Source: Cryptomeria japonica
Lineage: Eukaryota; Streptophyta; Pinopsida; Cupressales; Cupressaceae
Length of the DNA: 64,000 bases
Assembly (NCBI RefSeq): GCF_030272615.1
Contig: NC_081411.1
Location: 44,591,517-44,655,516, forward strand
Reading direction: 5' to 3'
Both the position numbers and the translations under genes were made by a program. This document shows, in pieces, positions 32,635-46,200 of this stretch (within the stretch, counting starts at the first letter, position 1; each line of letters opens with the position of its first letter). The notes beneath the pieces are model-generated. The model saw nothing but the letters and a program-made list of their open reading frames with translations. It did not search any database and was not told the DNA's origin.

Positions 32635-34355
32635 TGGTATCAGAGCCTACATTTATTGCTGCTTGTTCCTGATTTTTCAGAAGATTTTTTGGAGGAGGGT
32701 TTCAAGTTTTTTTAGAATTTTTTATTGGATCTGGGGTAGCTGTTTTGTTTCTGATCATTTTGGGTTCAAACAGACCTCACTGTTGAGCTTAGAACTCCCC
32801 AAAACCCCCATTTCCATATAAAATTTATAAATTTTTGACAAATTTGGGTTCTAACATTTTTTTCTTTGGTTTTGCCTTTTTTTGGCACGAATTTCGAGAA
32901 ATTCATCAAAAAAATCATTAAAAAAATAAGAGCAGTTTGAGCCAAAAAAGACCTCACCGTTGGCTTCCGAAGGGCATTTCTAGTCATTTTGATATATAAT
33001 TCGACCTATTTCGATGACAAGTGCATCTGGGCCATGATTTTTTCCTTGGCACATTTTACGAGGCACAAAAATCCATACGGCTGTACCTGCAAATGCATCA
33101 GAAAATTTTCGTCGAAAAAAAAAAACAAAACATTATTTTAAATTTTTTTTTTACCCTTTTTATGTCCAAAAATAGGGTTTTTTTTCTTTTGGCCATATCT
33201 TGGGCATACGGAGTCATTTTTCGAAAATGAATAGGCGTCGGAAAGCTGGTTTCGAGCCGAACCTTGTCATGTTGGTAATTTTTCCAATTTCGCTGTTTGA
33301 CTATGTTTTTTTCCAGTCATAGTGGGGTCTCTTTTTTGCACTCCGGGAGCCATAGAATGAGCATCCGAACTTCATTTTTCGAAAACTTTATATCATTGGA
33401 AAGCTTGTTCTATGCACTTTCCAGCCATATGATTTTTATTTCCAGATTTTGCTCCATGCATATTTTATTCAGTTTTTTGCTTTTTAGCACTCTGGTGGAT
33501 ATCTTGGTTGTTTCAGGTCCTGGGATCTCTTCTCTGGGTAGGATGTCTCTATTTTGGTTCTCGTTTCTATTTCCAGTCTTTTTATCATTGTAGCTTCATT
33601 TATGCAAACACACTGAGATAGAGTGTCATCATGCATTGTTTACTTGGGATTGTACATGCACTACTTATAAAGTGCCATGGGGGGGTTGATGTTTGCCTTG
33701 TTTGCCATCTACCGTTGTCCAGTGAGTGTCCCTTCCATGACATTCGCCTCATGATGTGTGTCAAGTGAGTGTTCCTTCCACGACACCATGTACTTTCTCT
33801 GCACCTTCGGTGTTCCTGGTTCTTCATCATATAGTTCTTGTTGGCCGTTCTTTTCAGTGTACCTGTCCCTCTCCTTTTTCAGCATTATGGGGAGGCTTGT
33901 CCTGTTGGTTCTAATGCTTCCTTGGTTTGATTGATCAGCTCTTCAGGCTTTGGTGTCTCATGCCATCTATATCTTCTTCGAGTTCAGTTGTTTGCCTTTG
34001 TTTGCCATCTGATTTGAGTAGTGTCATTTGAGGGCACTCATGCAGATTACAATCTTCTCTACCTGGTCATGTTATATTTCTATGGAGGTTCTTCAGATCA
34101 GCAGCTACTCTTCAACAATGTTTGCATCTATTTCATGCTTCAGTGGTGTTCTTCTTGCTTTTCCATCTTTTTTTGGAGTAGAGTTTTTTCCCATGTGGTT
34201 TTCTCTATTTCTCCAGTTCATAGAGATTTGGTTGTGATTGGGTACCTCATCAGGCCTTGTTGCTGGGACCCAAATTTGCCTTCATCATGTAGTTGCAATT
34301 TTTGCTTCATGCATTTAGTTTTTTAGCTACTCCCTAAGTTTATCTTAAGGGGGGG

Positions 34356-34808
34356 TCTTAGAGTTATCTTGTATTAGCTAATAATTATTTATTTAATTAT
34401 TAGTCTATTAAACTCTACACTTAAGCTAAACTTAGGCATTTAATAAATATTGTAGGTATTTAATAATTATTAGTCTATTAAACTCTACGCTTAAGCTAAA
34501 CTTAGGCATTTAATAAATATTGTAGGTATTTAATAATTATTTATTTAATTATTAGTCTATCTAATTATTAAATACACATTATCCCTTTAGGGTTTCTTTA
34601 GGGTTGCACATATTTAGGGTTGCTATTATCCTTTTATAAGGATTGTATTGTACTTTTTAATTAAATTGATTCCCTTTCTGAATGATAATTTTCTTCTTCA
34701 GAGCATTTATGCTTTTTTGCTTTATGTGCTTCCATTCTTCTCTTGTGATAGGTATTTGCATGCAGGTGTTCTTGGGATCTCTAAAGTTGTATTTCCTCAA
34801 CTTCTTCA
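34356..34808 (+). repeat. 3' LTR of the nested 2.5-kb element
   Basis: 453 bp, longer than its partner because a block of ~90 bp (ATTAGTCTATTAAACTCTAC ... GTAGGTATTTAATAATT) is duplicated in tandem. Confidence 0.9.
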
Positions 34809-34813
34809 AGGAG

Positions 34814-35120
34814 AGGTACAAGGATTATGATCTCCAAGATTGCGATCTAGAAAAGCCTTAAGGTGATTAACATATGAAATATATTTTGTTAATAACATCA
34901 CCATAATGCAACATAAATGATATATGAAAGCTTTGAGATCAAATTGAAAAGGAAATGACTTTGAAATCCTAACAACACAATATGACAAAGTACTATGAAT
35001 GAAAAGAAGCAACATGAAATAAAAGAAGCCATTATCCAACACATGATTGTAATAAATATATGTGAAAAATAATGTAATCATATGTGAAATAGCAAATAAA
35101 TCTAGTCCATTGATTGCCAT
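34814..35120 (-). pseudogene. Gag-like region of the 8.5-kb element, upstream part
   Basis: The minus-strand frame ends HLKAFLDRNLGDHNPCTSP at the insertion point. Removing the nested element and one AGGAG copy lets it continue as RVSYVNGMRGNSSTNDLFKR on the far side (about 32270-32200). No domain is recognised in this segment. Confidence 0.5.
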
Positions 35121-35774
35121 TGAAAGTCTCTTAATTAAAATCTTAATTTGCTGAAAAAGAAGATAAAAAATTAGGACCCTTTTATGAAAGTTAATTTAAA
35201 AGGTGAGAGTGTTGAAATTTGAATTTGTGTTCAACCTTAAGAGGTGTAAAAATTGATAAAGTTTACCAATTTCTTGGATTTAAGAAAAACAATATAGTCA
35301 ATTCCAACCCCCAAAATTTTGGGAAAAAAACTAGGGACCGGGGGCAAGTTGTAACCGGTTCGACCAACTTTTTCTGAAATTTTTCAGGGATGATAGAAAT
35401 TATGATTTTATTGCAGATTAAAAAAACAGCTGATTTGGAGATGTCTAGATAGGTCAAATTAGCAGTCAAAGGTCAAAATGAGAGATTCTTAAAAATTAGG
35501 GTTTTGTTGTTTAACCACTTAATTTTCAAAATGAAAAGATAGTTTTGAATTGCAATTTTGAAATAGAAATCAAATCTAAAATAAGCAACTAAAATGCTAA
35601 TTTTCACAAGCTTAATTTCCTCAAAATGAAAAATTAGGGTTTTTTATGCAATTAACCTCTAAAATTTGCAAAAAGATCAAACTTGGAAATGAAAATTTGA
35701 AATTCAAATTGAAATTATTCAGATCTAACAATAAGAAATCAAAATTAAGGTGTAAGACGTTGGGTTCACCAAAA

Positions 35775-36414
35775 TGTAAAGTGGAAAATTGGATCGTAGT
35801 GGTTCCCCACATAGGAGAGAGAAAGGAACCCACTAGGATGATTTTCACTTGGGAGATACTTTACATTCAAAAGAGGGGTTGAATCCACTAGATCCAAATC
35901 CAAGGGGAATAAGGATGTGAATGCTAAGTGGATTGCAAGTGTTGGAATATGATTTACCCTCTTTTGTAAATAGATATGTTGACTTGTTGACTATTCAAAA
36001 AATGAAGATAAAATGGATGAAATAAGGAGCTACCGATTCTAGATTGCGCTATAACTTAGGATCTGAGATATTTAGATTGATACAGATCTGCCCTATAAAT
36101 TTGGAGAAGTCATCAGGACTGGGTTGAAGTTGCACCAGGTCCTCCAAAAAATCCACATGCTGAAAAGGGTTTTTCCGTCTCTGAAAAATGAAGCTTAAAC
36201 ATGCAATTACAGTCGTGCACCTACAACCTACACACAAAAAAGAGAGGAAGAATGGTTGTACATAGGGTCATAGGGTGGAAAAAGAGGTGAAACTGGAGGA
36301 GATTTGGAAGGATGATGCAGAAAGGGGTCCCAATTGAGTAGGGAGATGCAGTCGCTAAGGTGAGGACCTAGAACGTAGTTAAAATTGCCAAGGTCGCAAT
36401 TTTATGATGCTACA
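35775..36414 (-). repeat. 5' LTR of the 8.5-kb element
   Basis: 640 bp; partner of 27893-28521. Ends ATGATGCTACA on the plus strand, followed by the GGGTC duplication. Confidence 0.9.
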
Positions 36415-36419
36415 GGGTC

Positions 36420-38060
36420 ATATGGTGTGCTAACACACGTGTGGCCCCTTAGTTACCCTTATGACCCCTAACGACACCATATGACTCCTAAGGACACCAT
36501 ATGACCAGTCTAAACACCATATGAATGTCCTAAGGGATCATATGGTGTCCTAAAAGGTCATGTCATGTATTAGGATGTTAAAGGGGTCATATGGTGTCTT
36601 GAGAGGTCATATGGTGTCCAAAGGGGTCATATGGTGTACCAGGATATTAAAAGGGGTCATATGGTGTCCTAAGGGGTCATATAATGTTCTAAGGGGTCAT
36701 ATGGTGTCTTGAAGGGTCATATAGTGTCCTAAGAGGTGATATGGTGTTCTAAGTGGTCATATAATATCCTAAGTGGCCATATAATGTCCTAAGTGGTCAT
36801 TTTAGTGTTGTTAGGGGTCATATGGGGTCCTAAGGGGTCACACATGTGTTAGAACACCATATGACCCATTAGGATATCATATTGTCCTAAGGGGTTATAT
36901 GGTGTCCTAAGGGGTCATATGAAATCCTGAAGGGTTATATAGTGTCCTAAGGGTCATATGGTGTTCTAAGGGGTCATATAATGTCCTAAGTGGGCATATA
37001 GTATCGTTAGGAGTCATATGGGGTCACACATGTGCTAGCACACCATATGACCCATTAGGACATCATATTATCCTAAGGGGTCATGTCGTGTACTGGGATG
37101 TTAAAAGGGGTCATATGGTGTTGTTATTGGTCATATGGGCTACACATGTGTTAGGACACCATATGACCCCATAGTATGGGGTTATATGGTGTCCTAAGGG
37201 GTCATGTCAAGTACTAGGATGTTAAAAGGGGTTATATGGTATCTTGAGGGGTTATATGGTTTCCTAAGGTGTTATATGGTGTTGTCAGGGGTCATATGGG
37301 TTTCTAAGGGGTGACACATGTGTCAGAACACCATATGACCCTTTAGAAGATCATATTGTCCTAAGGGGTAATATGGTATCCTAAAGGGTCATATGGTGAC
37401 CTAAGGGGTCATGCCATGGACTAGGATGTTAAAAGGGGTCATATGGTGTCCTAAGGGGTCATGTTGTGTACTAGGATATCAAAAGGGGTCATATGGTGTT
37501 CTAAGGGTTCATATAGCTTCGTTAGGGGTCATATAGGTTCTTAAGGGGCTGCACATGTGTTATAACACCATATGACCCCTTAGGACACTATATGACCCAT
37601 TAGGATCCATCATATTGTACTAAAGGGTCATACGATGTCTTAAGGGATCATGTTTGCACTAGGATGTTAAAAGGGGTCATATAGTATCCCGAGGGGTCAT
37701 ATGGTTTCCTAAGGGGTTATATGGTGTCGTTAGGGGTCATATGAGGTCCTAAGGTGCGACACATGTGTTAGAACACCATATGACCTTTAGGACACCATAT
37801 GACCCCTTAGGACACCATATGACCCATTAGGACATCATATTTTCCTAGGGGGTCATATGGTGTCCTAAGGGGTCATGTTGTGTACTAGGATGTTAAACGG
37901 GTTCATATGGTGTCCTAAGGGGTCATTTTGTGTACGAGGATGTTAAAGGGGTAATATGGTGTTGTTAGGGGTCATATGGTGTTGATAGGGGTGATATGGG
38001 TTCTGAAGGGGCCACACGTGTTATAACACCATATGACCCCATAGGACACCATAAGAGAGA
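36420..38060. repeat. Satellite-like block 2, ~20-bp unit in both orientations
   Basis: Continues block 1. The dominant unit is GGTCATATGGTGTCCTAAGG with inverted stretches ACCATATGACCCCTTAGGAC. Sub-blocks share a TGTACTAGGATGTTAAAAGG phrase. Confidence 0.85.
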
Positions 38061-38114
38061 TAATATTGAAAAGGATAAAAGGGGAAAAAGGGAGAGAGGT
38101 CCTAAAAAGACTTA

Positions 38115-38116
<2 letters not shown>

Positions 38117-38209
<93 letters not shown>
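38117..38209. repeat. GA microsatellite
   Basis: (GA)n run of about 93 bases without interruption. Confidence 0.95.
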
Positions 38210-38211
<2 letters not shown>

Positions 38212-38775
38212 TACTAGGATGTCTTAAGGGCCTCAAGATGTACTAAGGGCCTGGCTTATGTAATAGGATGTCTTAAGGGGCCTAGGATGTACTAAGGGGT
38301 CATATGATTTTTCTTAATAGGTCCTAGGATTTACTAAGGGTTCCTAGGATGTACTAAGATGTCCTAAGGGGTGGTATGATGTCTTAAGATGTACCACTTG
38401 GGGTCCTAGGTGTCCTAAGGGGTCAATACATGTCCTAGGATCTACTAAGGGGTTGCGCGAGTCTTAAGATCTCTTACAACGTACTAAGGGGTCGTATGGT
38501 ATCTTAAGAGGTCCTAGGATGTACTAAGGGGTCCTAGGTGTCTTAAGGGGTCAAAATATGTCCTAGCATGTACTAAGGGGTCCTATAATGTTTTGATAGG
38601 TCCTAGGATATACTAAGGGGTCGTAAGTGTCTTAAGGGGTCAAAATATGTCCTAGCATGTACTAAGGGGTCCTATAATATCTTGATAGGTCCTAGGATAT
38701 ACCAAGTGGTCCTAAGTGTCTCAAGGGTCCATAGGTGTCTTAAGAGGTCCTAAGATGTACCAAGGGGTTCTAGGA
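38210..38775. repeat. Diverged satellite block
   Basis: Units of about 20 bases on the theme GTCCTAGGATGTACTAAGGG and GTCTTAAGGGGTC, related to but distinct from blocks 1 and 2. A ~65-bp unit (TCAAAATATGTCCTAGCATG) is repeated near 38550 and 38640. Confidence 0.8.
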
Positions 38776-39400
38776 TAACATTTTAACATCTAACTATACA
38801 TGTATAACATTTATACATAACATTGAAAACATCTAGAATGTATACATAACATTTAAACATATAAGAAAGAAATTTAAGCATTTAAGCATCTAACTAAGTA
38901 GGTAGGGAGAGAGAGATAAAGAGGTATATAAAGAGAAATATAGGTAGAGAGGGAGTTTGGGGAGGTGCATAGAAAGAGAGAGGAGACAAAGAGTAGAGAG
39001 TTAAGGATGTGTGAGAGAGAGAGGTGGAGAGATAGATATAGATTTTGGGAGAGAGAGGCGGAGAGGGATAGAGGAAGAGTAATATGGAAAGAGATAGGTC
39101 TAGAGCTTGAGGACGATAAAGAGAGTGATATAGAGAGTGTGATAAAATGCTGATAGGAGCCCGCTGATTGCTAGAATTTGATTGTCTGAAAATATATTTA
39201 GATCTTCTAAAATTTAGAATTTGCATTATAACTCCTAGAGATCTGAAACCACTCTCAAACATCCTACCAATATATACATGAAAATTAACTTAAAGTATAA
39301 GAAAGAAAAAAGACAAAGGGAAATGTGACTTATACTTAAATGTTATATTTCATGTATATATAGCTTATTTTTAATAAGAAAAACAAATAATAAAAAAAAG
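38776..39400. other. GA-rich and AT-rich spacer
   Basis: Purine-rich (GAGA, GATAGA) from 38900 to 39150; otherwise no feature. The open frames here come from low complexity. Confidence 0.6.
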
Positions 39401-39404
39401 GAAA

Positions 39405-39600
39405 CATGATCCTGTTTTCAAAATGGGATCCCATTCAAGATCCCATTTTATTTAAAAATGGGATCCCATTCTATTTTTAAAATGGGATCCCATTTTCTTT
39501 TTTATTTTTAATTATTGAAAATAACAAAACGGGATCCCGTATCCTAAATGGTAAACGGGATCCTGTATACTAAATGGTAAACGAGATCCCGTTTCTAAAA
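39405..39600. repeat. Cluster of palindromic GGGATCCC motifs
   Basis: AAATGGGATCCCATT or close variants occur three to four times at 39423-39495, then ACGGGATCCCGT or variants three times to 39593, separated by A/T-rich linkers. Confidence 0.85.
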
Positions 39601-42600
39601 ATTTTGAATTTTGGCCCAGTTGTTCCTTTGGATTTTGGCTTGGTAAATGGCTTGGAGTGCCTACCCTCTGGCTTGGACCTGGTTTGACTTGCAACTTGAA
39701 GGCCACACCAATCTTCATATAAAATAATGACTTCAAAAATATATTCGAACACCAAATTTTCTGATTTTTTTTAAACAAGGAAAACCCATTATAGTAAAGA
39801 CTATCTAGATTCCAAATATATAATTTTATAAAAAAATGGTTTAATATTTTTAAAAAAAAATAATTTCTAATGAAAGAGGTCCATAAACTTGAAATAACAA
39901 GGTTTTTTAGTTTTTTAATAACTTTTTTGTCTTTAAGTTTTTTGAACAAAAAATTATATGGCATCAAAATAGAGACAATTCTATATAGTTTAAAATAAAA
40001 AAATAAAAAATGTTAAGTTTTGGTCAAATTATGCTTGCCGTACACGAGTATTTTTCAAAATAATGATTATGCCCAATAGAAAATTAATAAAAACAAGATG
40101 CAGAAAAAAATTACAAAAAAATATCCTCATCAAAGGTGAGTGAGTTACAAATATTTTCACAAAAGGATTCAAAAAAATAATTTCATTTAGGTCAAATTAT
40201 GCTTGCGTATACGAGCATGGTATGGTCCTGAAAAGTGACTTTTAAACTATAGGTTTTATAAATGCCTATTTAAACTTAAATTTTAAGATCTAGGTATTAA
40301 AATAAATTACATATTTGGAAAGAAGACTTCGAGCACTACATTTTCCATTACTAACATTTTTCAAGATTCATTCTTTAAGTGCTTCAAATTTTTAGGTCAA
40401 ACATAATGAAATCTAAAAAATAGAGAAAACACTTCCACTTTTTGGCCAAAAAGTGGACTCAACTTCTTGCAGTCACCCTAATTTAAGCCTCTCCACATAA
40501 TTAATCAATTTAATTGCACGAGTCCCTTTCCTCTTAAAATTAATTAAATCAAATTCAATTAATTTTATCACTATAGTCCCATTATTAATTTATCAAAATT
40601 AATTATTCCCCATTCTTCTAAAGTCATCTCAATCATTAATTCTTCTAAATTCCTCTTAGTTAATTAATTAACTTAATTCATGTGATTCCTAAAAATCACT
40701 TCTCCCAGTCCTCACTTAACTTAATTAATTCTTCTTTAATCATGGTTACCATTATTCCTCAATTTTAAATTAATCCACTCATTCTCTCTCCTCATGTCAC
40801 ATCCTCCTATCTTTCCCACTTTCATTCTAATCCATCATTAAGCCACCTAATCATTCTCCTTAATCATTTGCACATCCCTAATCACTTTCATCCTTTATCC
40901 ATTTATTCTTCCCACACATCCTCTTATTTTGGAATTTTTAATTCCTCCTATCTCCCCCTAAGGAATTTTATATTCTTTTTTCTCTTCCCAATGTCCTTGG
41001 AGCTCTTTCCCATGAACCTTGAGAGGTGTGGAGACAAGAAATGTACATCTCATGAATCCCACACCTTGTCCTTTCAATCCTTTCCTCCATTTCAAATCAA
41101 TCTCAACCCTTCATTTTGAAATCAATCTTGGCTCTCCATTTTTGCCTCCTCGAATCTATAAATTGGAGTTTCTTCCCCTCATTTCTATATCCACTTTTCA
41201 TACATCCTTATGGTAGCCTTTTATCTACTCATCATCACATTATCATAATGTCATTTCGATTTCAAAATAAATATCCATATTTCATCCATATACACTCATC
41301 CACAATATGTTGTTATGCTATTTGAGAGCATTCCACATTCACTCCATCTCTCTCCCACTCTCCATTAGTCAAACTTTGGAGTTAGCAAAGTTCATGGAGA
41401 TGAGGAGGACAAGGAAGAGTTATTTGCAATGGGAGCTTCATGAGTATACTTTATTTTATGTTGTTTATCTCTCATTATGCTTTCATTTCAAATATTTCTT
41501 GATAATTTACTTAAAATGGTTTGATTTGCTTGACTAATCATACTAACCATTTTATAATGTTACAAGGTCAGCTTTCCCAAAATGGCAAATCAGGACTAAT
41601 TAATAGTTTAGAAAATCAAATCAAATTTGATGACTTGGTTAAGTATAGAATTTTATTTTATCACAAAAGGTATGGAAATTAATTATTTTACCAATATCAG
41701 GCATTAGAAATTGGGAAGCAATAGATGGTTTATTATTTGGCATCTTGAAGCTAAGACAAGTTTTGACAAATGGCAAAATGCATACGAGAACGAAGAAAAT
41801 AAAGCACACTTAGAAAGAGGAGTTACATGCACTTAATACAAGGTAATGTTTCTCTTTAGTCATGGGTTTTTGTCCCAACTTGGGTTTTGGAGCAGTTTCC
41901 AATAAGAAGGGCTTTTGGCTTTGTTTTGCATCATTCTTGTTGTAGATTTTAGCTATTTTTTGGCTATTGTTTAGATGCCATCAAAATTGTGGAGAAGGAG
42001 GCTCAAGAATGAAATTTTTGATGGTTTACAAGTGGAATAAGCATTGTATTCAGAGGTTCACTAGGGTGTAGTTTCACACAAAGATTACCATTGTGCCAAA
42101 AGGTTAAGATTTCATAGTTTTCTTATGCATTTTGGTGAGGGTTTGCTTGTAGTTTGTGTTTGTAGTTTTGGGTTTTCATTCTCAGATTAATATAGATATT
42201 ATGAAATATTAGAGGCTTGATTTACTATATTTTCATTACTATAATTCAAATTTTAACTGAGATTAGATATTGTGAGTTTGGTTAAGGTTCATTATAGATA
42301 ATGTAGATTTGCAGGGAGTATTTTGGGTATCTTTGTAGCCTGTTACAAAAGTCTATTGGCAGCCTCGAGGAAATGGATTTTATATTTTTGATTTTTTTTT
42401 TCATGAACTTTTACAATAAATATTTTATTTATAAGATTGGTGAAGTTTGCCTAAAATAGTGTTGTTTGGTAGTGCTTGTGAGCACCATATTTTGCTTTTA
42501 GATTTGAGTAAGTGTTGCATTATTTTGTTTTGTGTAATATCATTTTATAATAGTAAAAAAAGTGTTATTCATTGCTGCAAATCTATTAACTCATTTACAC

Positions 42601-43250
42601 ATTAGTTTTTATATATTTATTTGCATACCAACTGTGATTGTTCAATCAAATCCATTGTCAATGTTAGATGCATGTCTAGATTTTGGGAAAACATAAATTT
42701 TAAGGTTTTAATTATACAATTTATTTTCAAGAGATATTACAACTAATAAAATGTAACTGAGAGAATAATACATTGATATATATAGAAGATAGATGTAGTA
42801 GAATAGAAACCAACATATAGGATTTTATGTTATTGTTGGGCACATTTAATTGACTAAAATATTTGGGAAGAAGTATAATAGTCCTCTTAGGTTCTAAACC
42901 ATTCCTTAACTCAAGATTCAAGTGGTAACTACAAATTTGCTCAATATAAACATATGAAGGAACTCTTGATCTATATGTTACATATTCATACCAAATATTA
43001 AAAAGAATATTTAAACCAAATATTAAAAAGAATATTTAAACTAACTAGTGTGAAACATTTTATTATGGAATTATATTTGTCATATACAATTACATTTGAT
43101 GATTCCACAAGCACACCATCAAAATATTGTATGTTGTGGAAGTTCAAAAAATATTATGATATATGCTTTAGTTATGCATATGCAACGATAGTTATGTTCT
43201 ACCTATATTACATAACTATTATTTTTAGTTGTTGTACAACATAATTTATT
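39601..43250. other. Intergenic region downstream of endonuclease copy 2
   Basis: AT-rich with pyrimidine-rich 40450-41330. A GGTCAAATTATGCTTGC phrase occurs twice (40023, 40192) with TACACGAG or TATACGAG following, and a 25-bp CCAAATATTAAAAAGAATAT unit is doubled at 42991-43040. No coding region could be supported. Confidence 0.4.
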
Positions 43251-46200
43251 TTACAACTCTGAATGTACAATGTGGTCCATTTTTGAATCAAAGATACGAT
43301 TGAGTGTTGCAGCCAATCTTATGCCTCCTTTTGCAAGTTGACTCTCGACAATGGGTAGACGTGAGAGGAAATAGTCATCTACATAGGAAATCACCAAAGT
43401 AGTTATGGTTTATGAAATATTAATATGAAGAAGATATAAGTTTGTTTAAATTTATATATTTATCAATCTACCTTCCAAAACATTGTCTTCCTCAACATCT
43501 TTGTAAGCCCACTTGCAAGCAAGAATGATGCTCTCATCTGCATACCTAGGTTCACAATTCAAATTCTATTCTATAAGTTACCAATGAATATATTGTATTA
43601 AAAATATATAATTTCTAATTAGTATGACATTTTCAACCTAAATCTGACATTTTCAACCTAAATCATTTCTAATATTCTAGAATTAGAAACATAACTTGCA
43701 TATTATATCATATATAAACATTGATTGTTTCATGGAAATTTATTAGGCTCGTTTCTCTAAATTTGGAGTCCTTTTTTTGGTTGCATGGTTGAGAAATATA
43801 AATCTACAATATTATTAACATTATAATCATGGATTCTGGTAAATATAATATATTTTACTACTTACAATTTAGGACAAACAAGATCATTTGTGTCACACTG
43901 TTCCCAAGTAGTTACATCCTTTGACCAAATTTCCTGTTTTAAGTCAATAAAAAAATTATATATCAGAGTATTATTTGATAAATTAACAACCTACAAGCAT
44001 AATAATTTTTTTTTTCTCATATTAGAAGTTAATTCAATGTGTACAACTAACTGTATAATGAGAAAAATGAAACATACAGTAATATTTTTTTGAACATCTT
44101 CTATCATAACTTCAAGATCATTGTCATAAAAATCTTTCATGGCTGTCTCAATGATCCCACTGTCCCAAACCTATTTTCAATAAAACAAAAAAAAAAAAAT
44201 ATTTAAGATTTAAACTTTAATTAACCAAAAAATAATAATTAATGAACATGCAACACACCTTTAAGTATTGCTTCTAGAAACTTGACTAAGAAATTTTCTA
44301 TTTACATTTCCTAAATAACTATTAAACTCTATTATGAATAAATTTATTCGTATCGAATTATGAATGAAATAAAAGTGAAATAAAAGATTACTTATACACA
44401 AGTTTTAAAAATAAAATATCTATTAAAATATTTAATATCATAGTATATCTTTCACCCCTTTAAATTTTAAGATAAAGCTACTTTACCCATAGAATCATAT
44501 TAACAAACAATTTTGGATGTGAAAAAAACTACCAAGAGAACAAAATGCTTATAAAAGAAAAATCCAACCTAACTAGTATCTTGAGAGATATGGAAATTTA
44601 AGGTGTAAACAAAACTCATTGAATTTTAAGGAAAAAAATCATTGAGGATAAATTGTAAACATCAAGCATTTATTTATAGGCAATGTCAATCAATAACATG
44701 CCAAATTTGAATAATTGGTGTAGAATTTGTAATATGACTTACACATAATAGACATGTAAAAAAAAAAATTGAAAAACAAAGGAAAGAGTATAGTAATTTA
44801 GAATAGATCATGATGGATAGATTTATAAACAAATCTTATAGAATGAAAAAATTACGAAAAATAAAAAATATAAGTAACATTTATTTTTAATAAAATTATA
44901 GGCTAAATATGAAATATGTTATTTATTTTATATATAAAGTTAAAATATGTAAATGATGAAAATATATTTAAATTTAATTTATATTAGATTTTCTATAAGA
45001 AAAAATATCAATTTCAAATAATATTTATTTTCTATTTTTTTTGACTAATAATAAAACTCAGATCATTACTAGTATGTCTTTGTATGAATAGAAGAAAAAA
45101 AAAAGTGTATTAGTACTATAAATTTTCAAGGTAAATCAATTAATATTACTTACATGATGCAAATTACTTTTTCGACGATACCAATGTAAATTAATTGAAT
45201 TTCCTCCTCTATCTGATGTGAATCCCACATGTAAAGGCTGCAAAATTTTTCAATACATACAATCATTTATCAATAAGTCTGTATAAAAAAAATTAAATAT
45301 ATTTATTCAATAATAAAAAATCATATTTTCAAACTTGATTTCTTAAAAAAATTTAGATACTATATGATTTTTTCAATATAAATTATTTATTCTAAAAAAT
45401 TACCTGATGAATGTCTCCCGTAAAATGAGATAGAAATAATAAAGCCTCTGTTAAATTATCTGTAAATTACAAGATTGAGATCATCCTCTAATGAAAGAAT
45501 GCATCTTACTTAAAAACTCAACTAAGAAGAAAAATAGAGAAGATAGGAAATAAAAAGAGAAACTAACATTGCTTCCCACGAGACTTATGTCCATAAGTTG
45601 CAAGTTGAGAGGTATAATTTTTTATGGCTCCTTCAAGACACATCCCCTCTACTCCATGTTCATCATGACAATCCCCTATTTACAGTAATCAAAATAAATT
45701 TTAGAAAATAAACTATAAAATTTTATAGATAAGTTTTCATTCTAGCTAATAATTAATAGATCCATTATGAGTTTTCTCATGTTACTTTTAGTTCCCATGT
45801 AAGTTATACACTTATCAATGTTTTAATAAAATAAAATTACAATTTATTTTATTTTAAAAAAAATGGTTAAAATGTACAAGTCTAACTAATTGATCAAAGT
45901 TATAAGTAATAAATTTTTAATCTCACTAAACTTTTTATTTAATTAATGAACATATTGTAAAATTTGAATAAACCTTAAATAGTAATAACTAATAATTTGT
46001 ACTAAAAGTAATCTACAAAGATAATTTTAAAAGTAATAAGGTAAAAAATCTTTAGAACATCTATTTTATTTTAAGAGTATTTTGTGAGAACACACATAAT
46101 CTAAATATATTAGATACATTAAAAATATTCTAGTTTCCTACTTCACTAAAACTATATATATGTTATGATTATAAATGTATTTAAGAAAATCCATCAAACA

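Larger units (their letters stand above)
32271..34808 (+). mobile_element. Nested 2.5-kb non-autonomous LTR element (Copia-type priming)
   Basis: LTR 32271-32634 (TGTTAGAGTT...CTTCTTCA) is followed at once by the primer-binding site TGGTATCAGAGCC at 32635. The second LTR (34356-34808) is preceded by the polypurine tract AAGGGGGGG. The internal 1.7 kb has no recognisable coding sequence, so it must be moved by proteins from another element. It splits the gag ORF of the surrounding element, in opposite orientation. The second LTR has lost its TG (TC) and carries an internal ~90-bp tandem duplication. Confidence 0.9.
27893..36414 (-). mobile_element. 8.5-kb LTR retrotransposon with G-patch-type gag (minus strand)
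   Basis: LTRs at 27893-28521 and 35775-36414 are direct repeats, reading TGTA...TTTACA on the minus strand. The 5-bp duplication GGGTC at 27888-27892 and 36415-36419 fixes the borders; removing the element rejoins the satellite unit. A purine-rich tract (AAAGTGGGGACTAAA on the minus strand) precedes the 3' LTR. Downstream of the 5' LTR the minus strand reads TTTTGGTGAACCCAACG, a possible primer-binding site for a tRNA other than initiator Met. Gag-like ORFs occupy 31143-32222 and 34814-35120. Protease, reverse transcriptase and integrase are not recognisable, so it looks non-autonomous. A 2.5-kb element is nested at 32271-34808. Confidence 0.85.

Noticed and set aside
27072-38060. Short regular repeats considered as a CRISPR-like array
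   Set aside because: Units abut without unique spacers, occur in both orientations, and the context is a plant nuclear genome.
38894-39262. 122-codon minus-strand frame rich in serine, leucine and proline
   Set aside because: Low-complexity translation of a GA-rich tract.
39512-39967. 151-codon minus-strand frame
   Set aside because: AT-rich, lysine/phenylalanine-biased product overlapping the GGGATCCC cluster; no motif.
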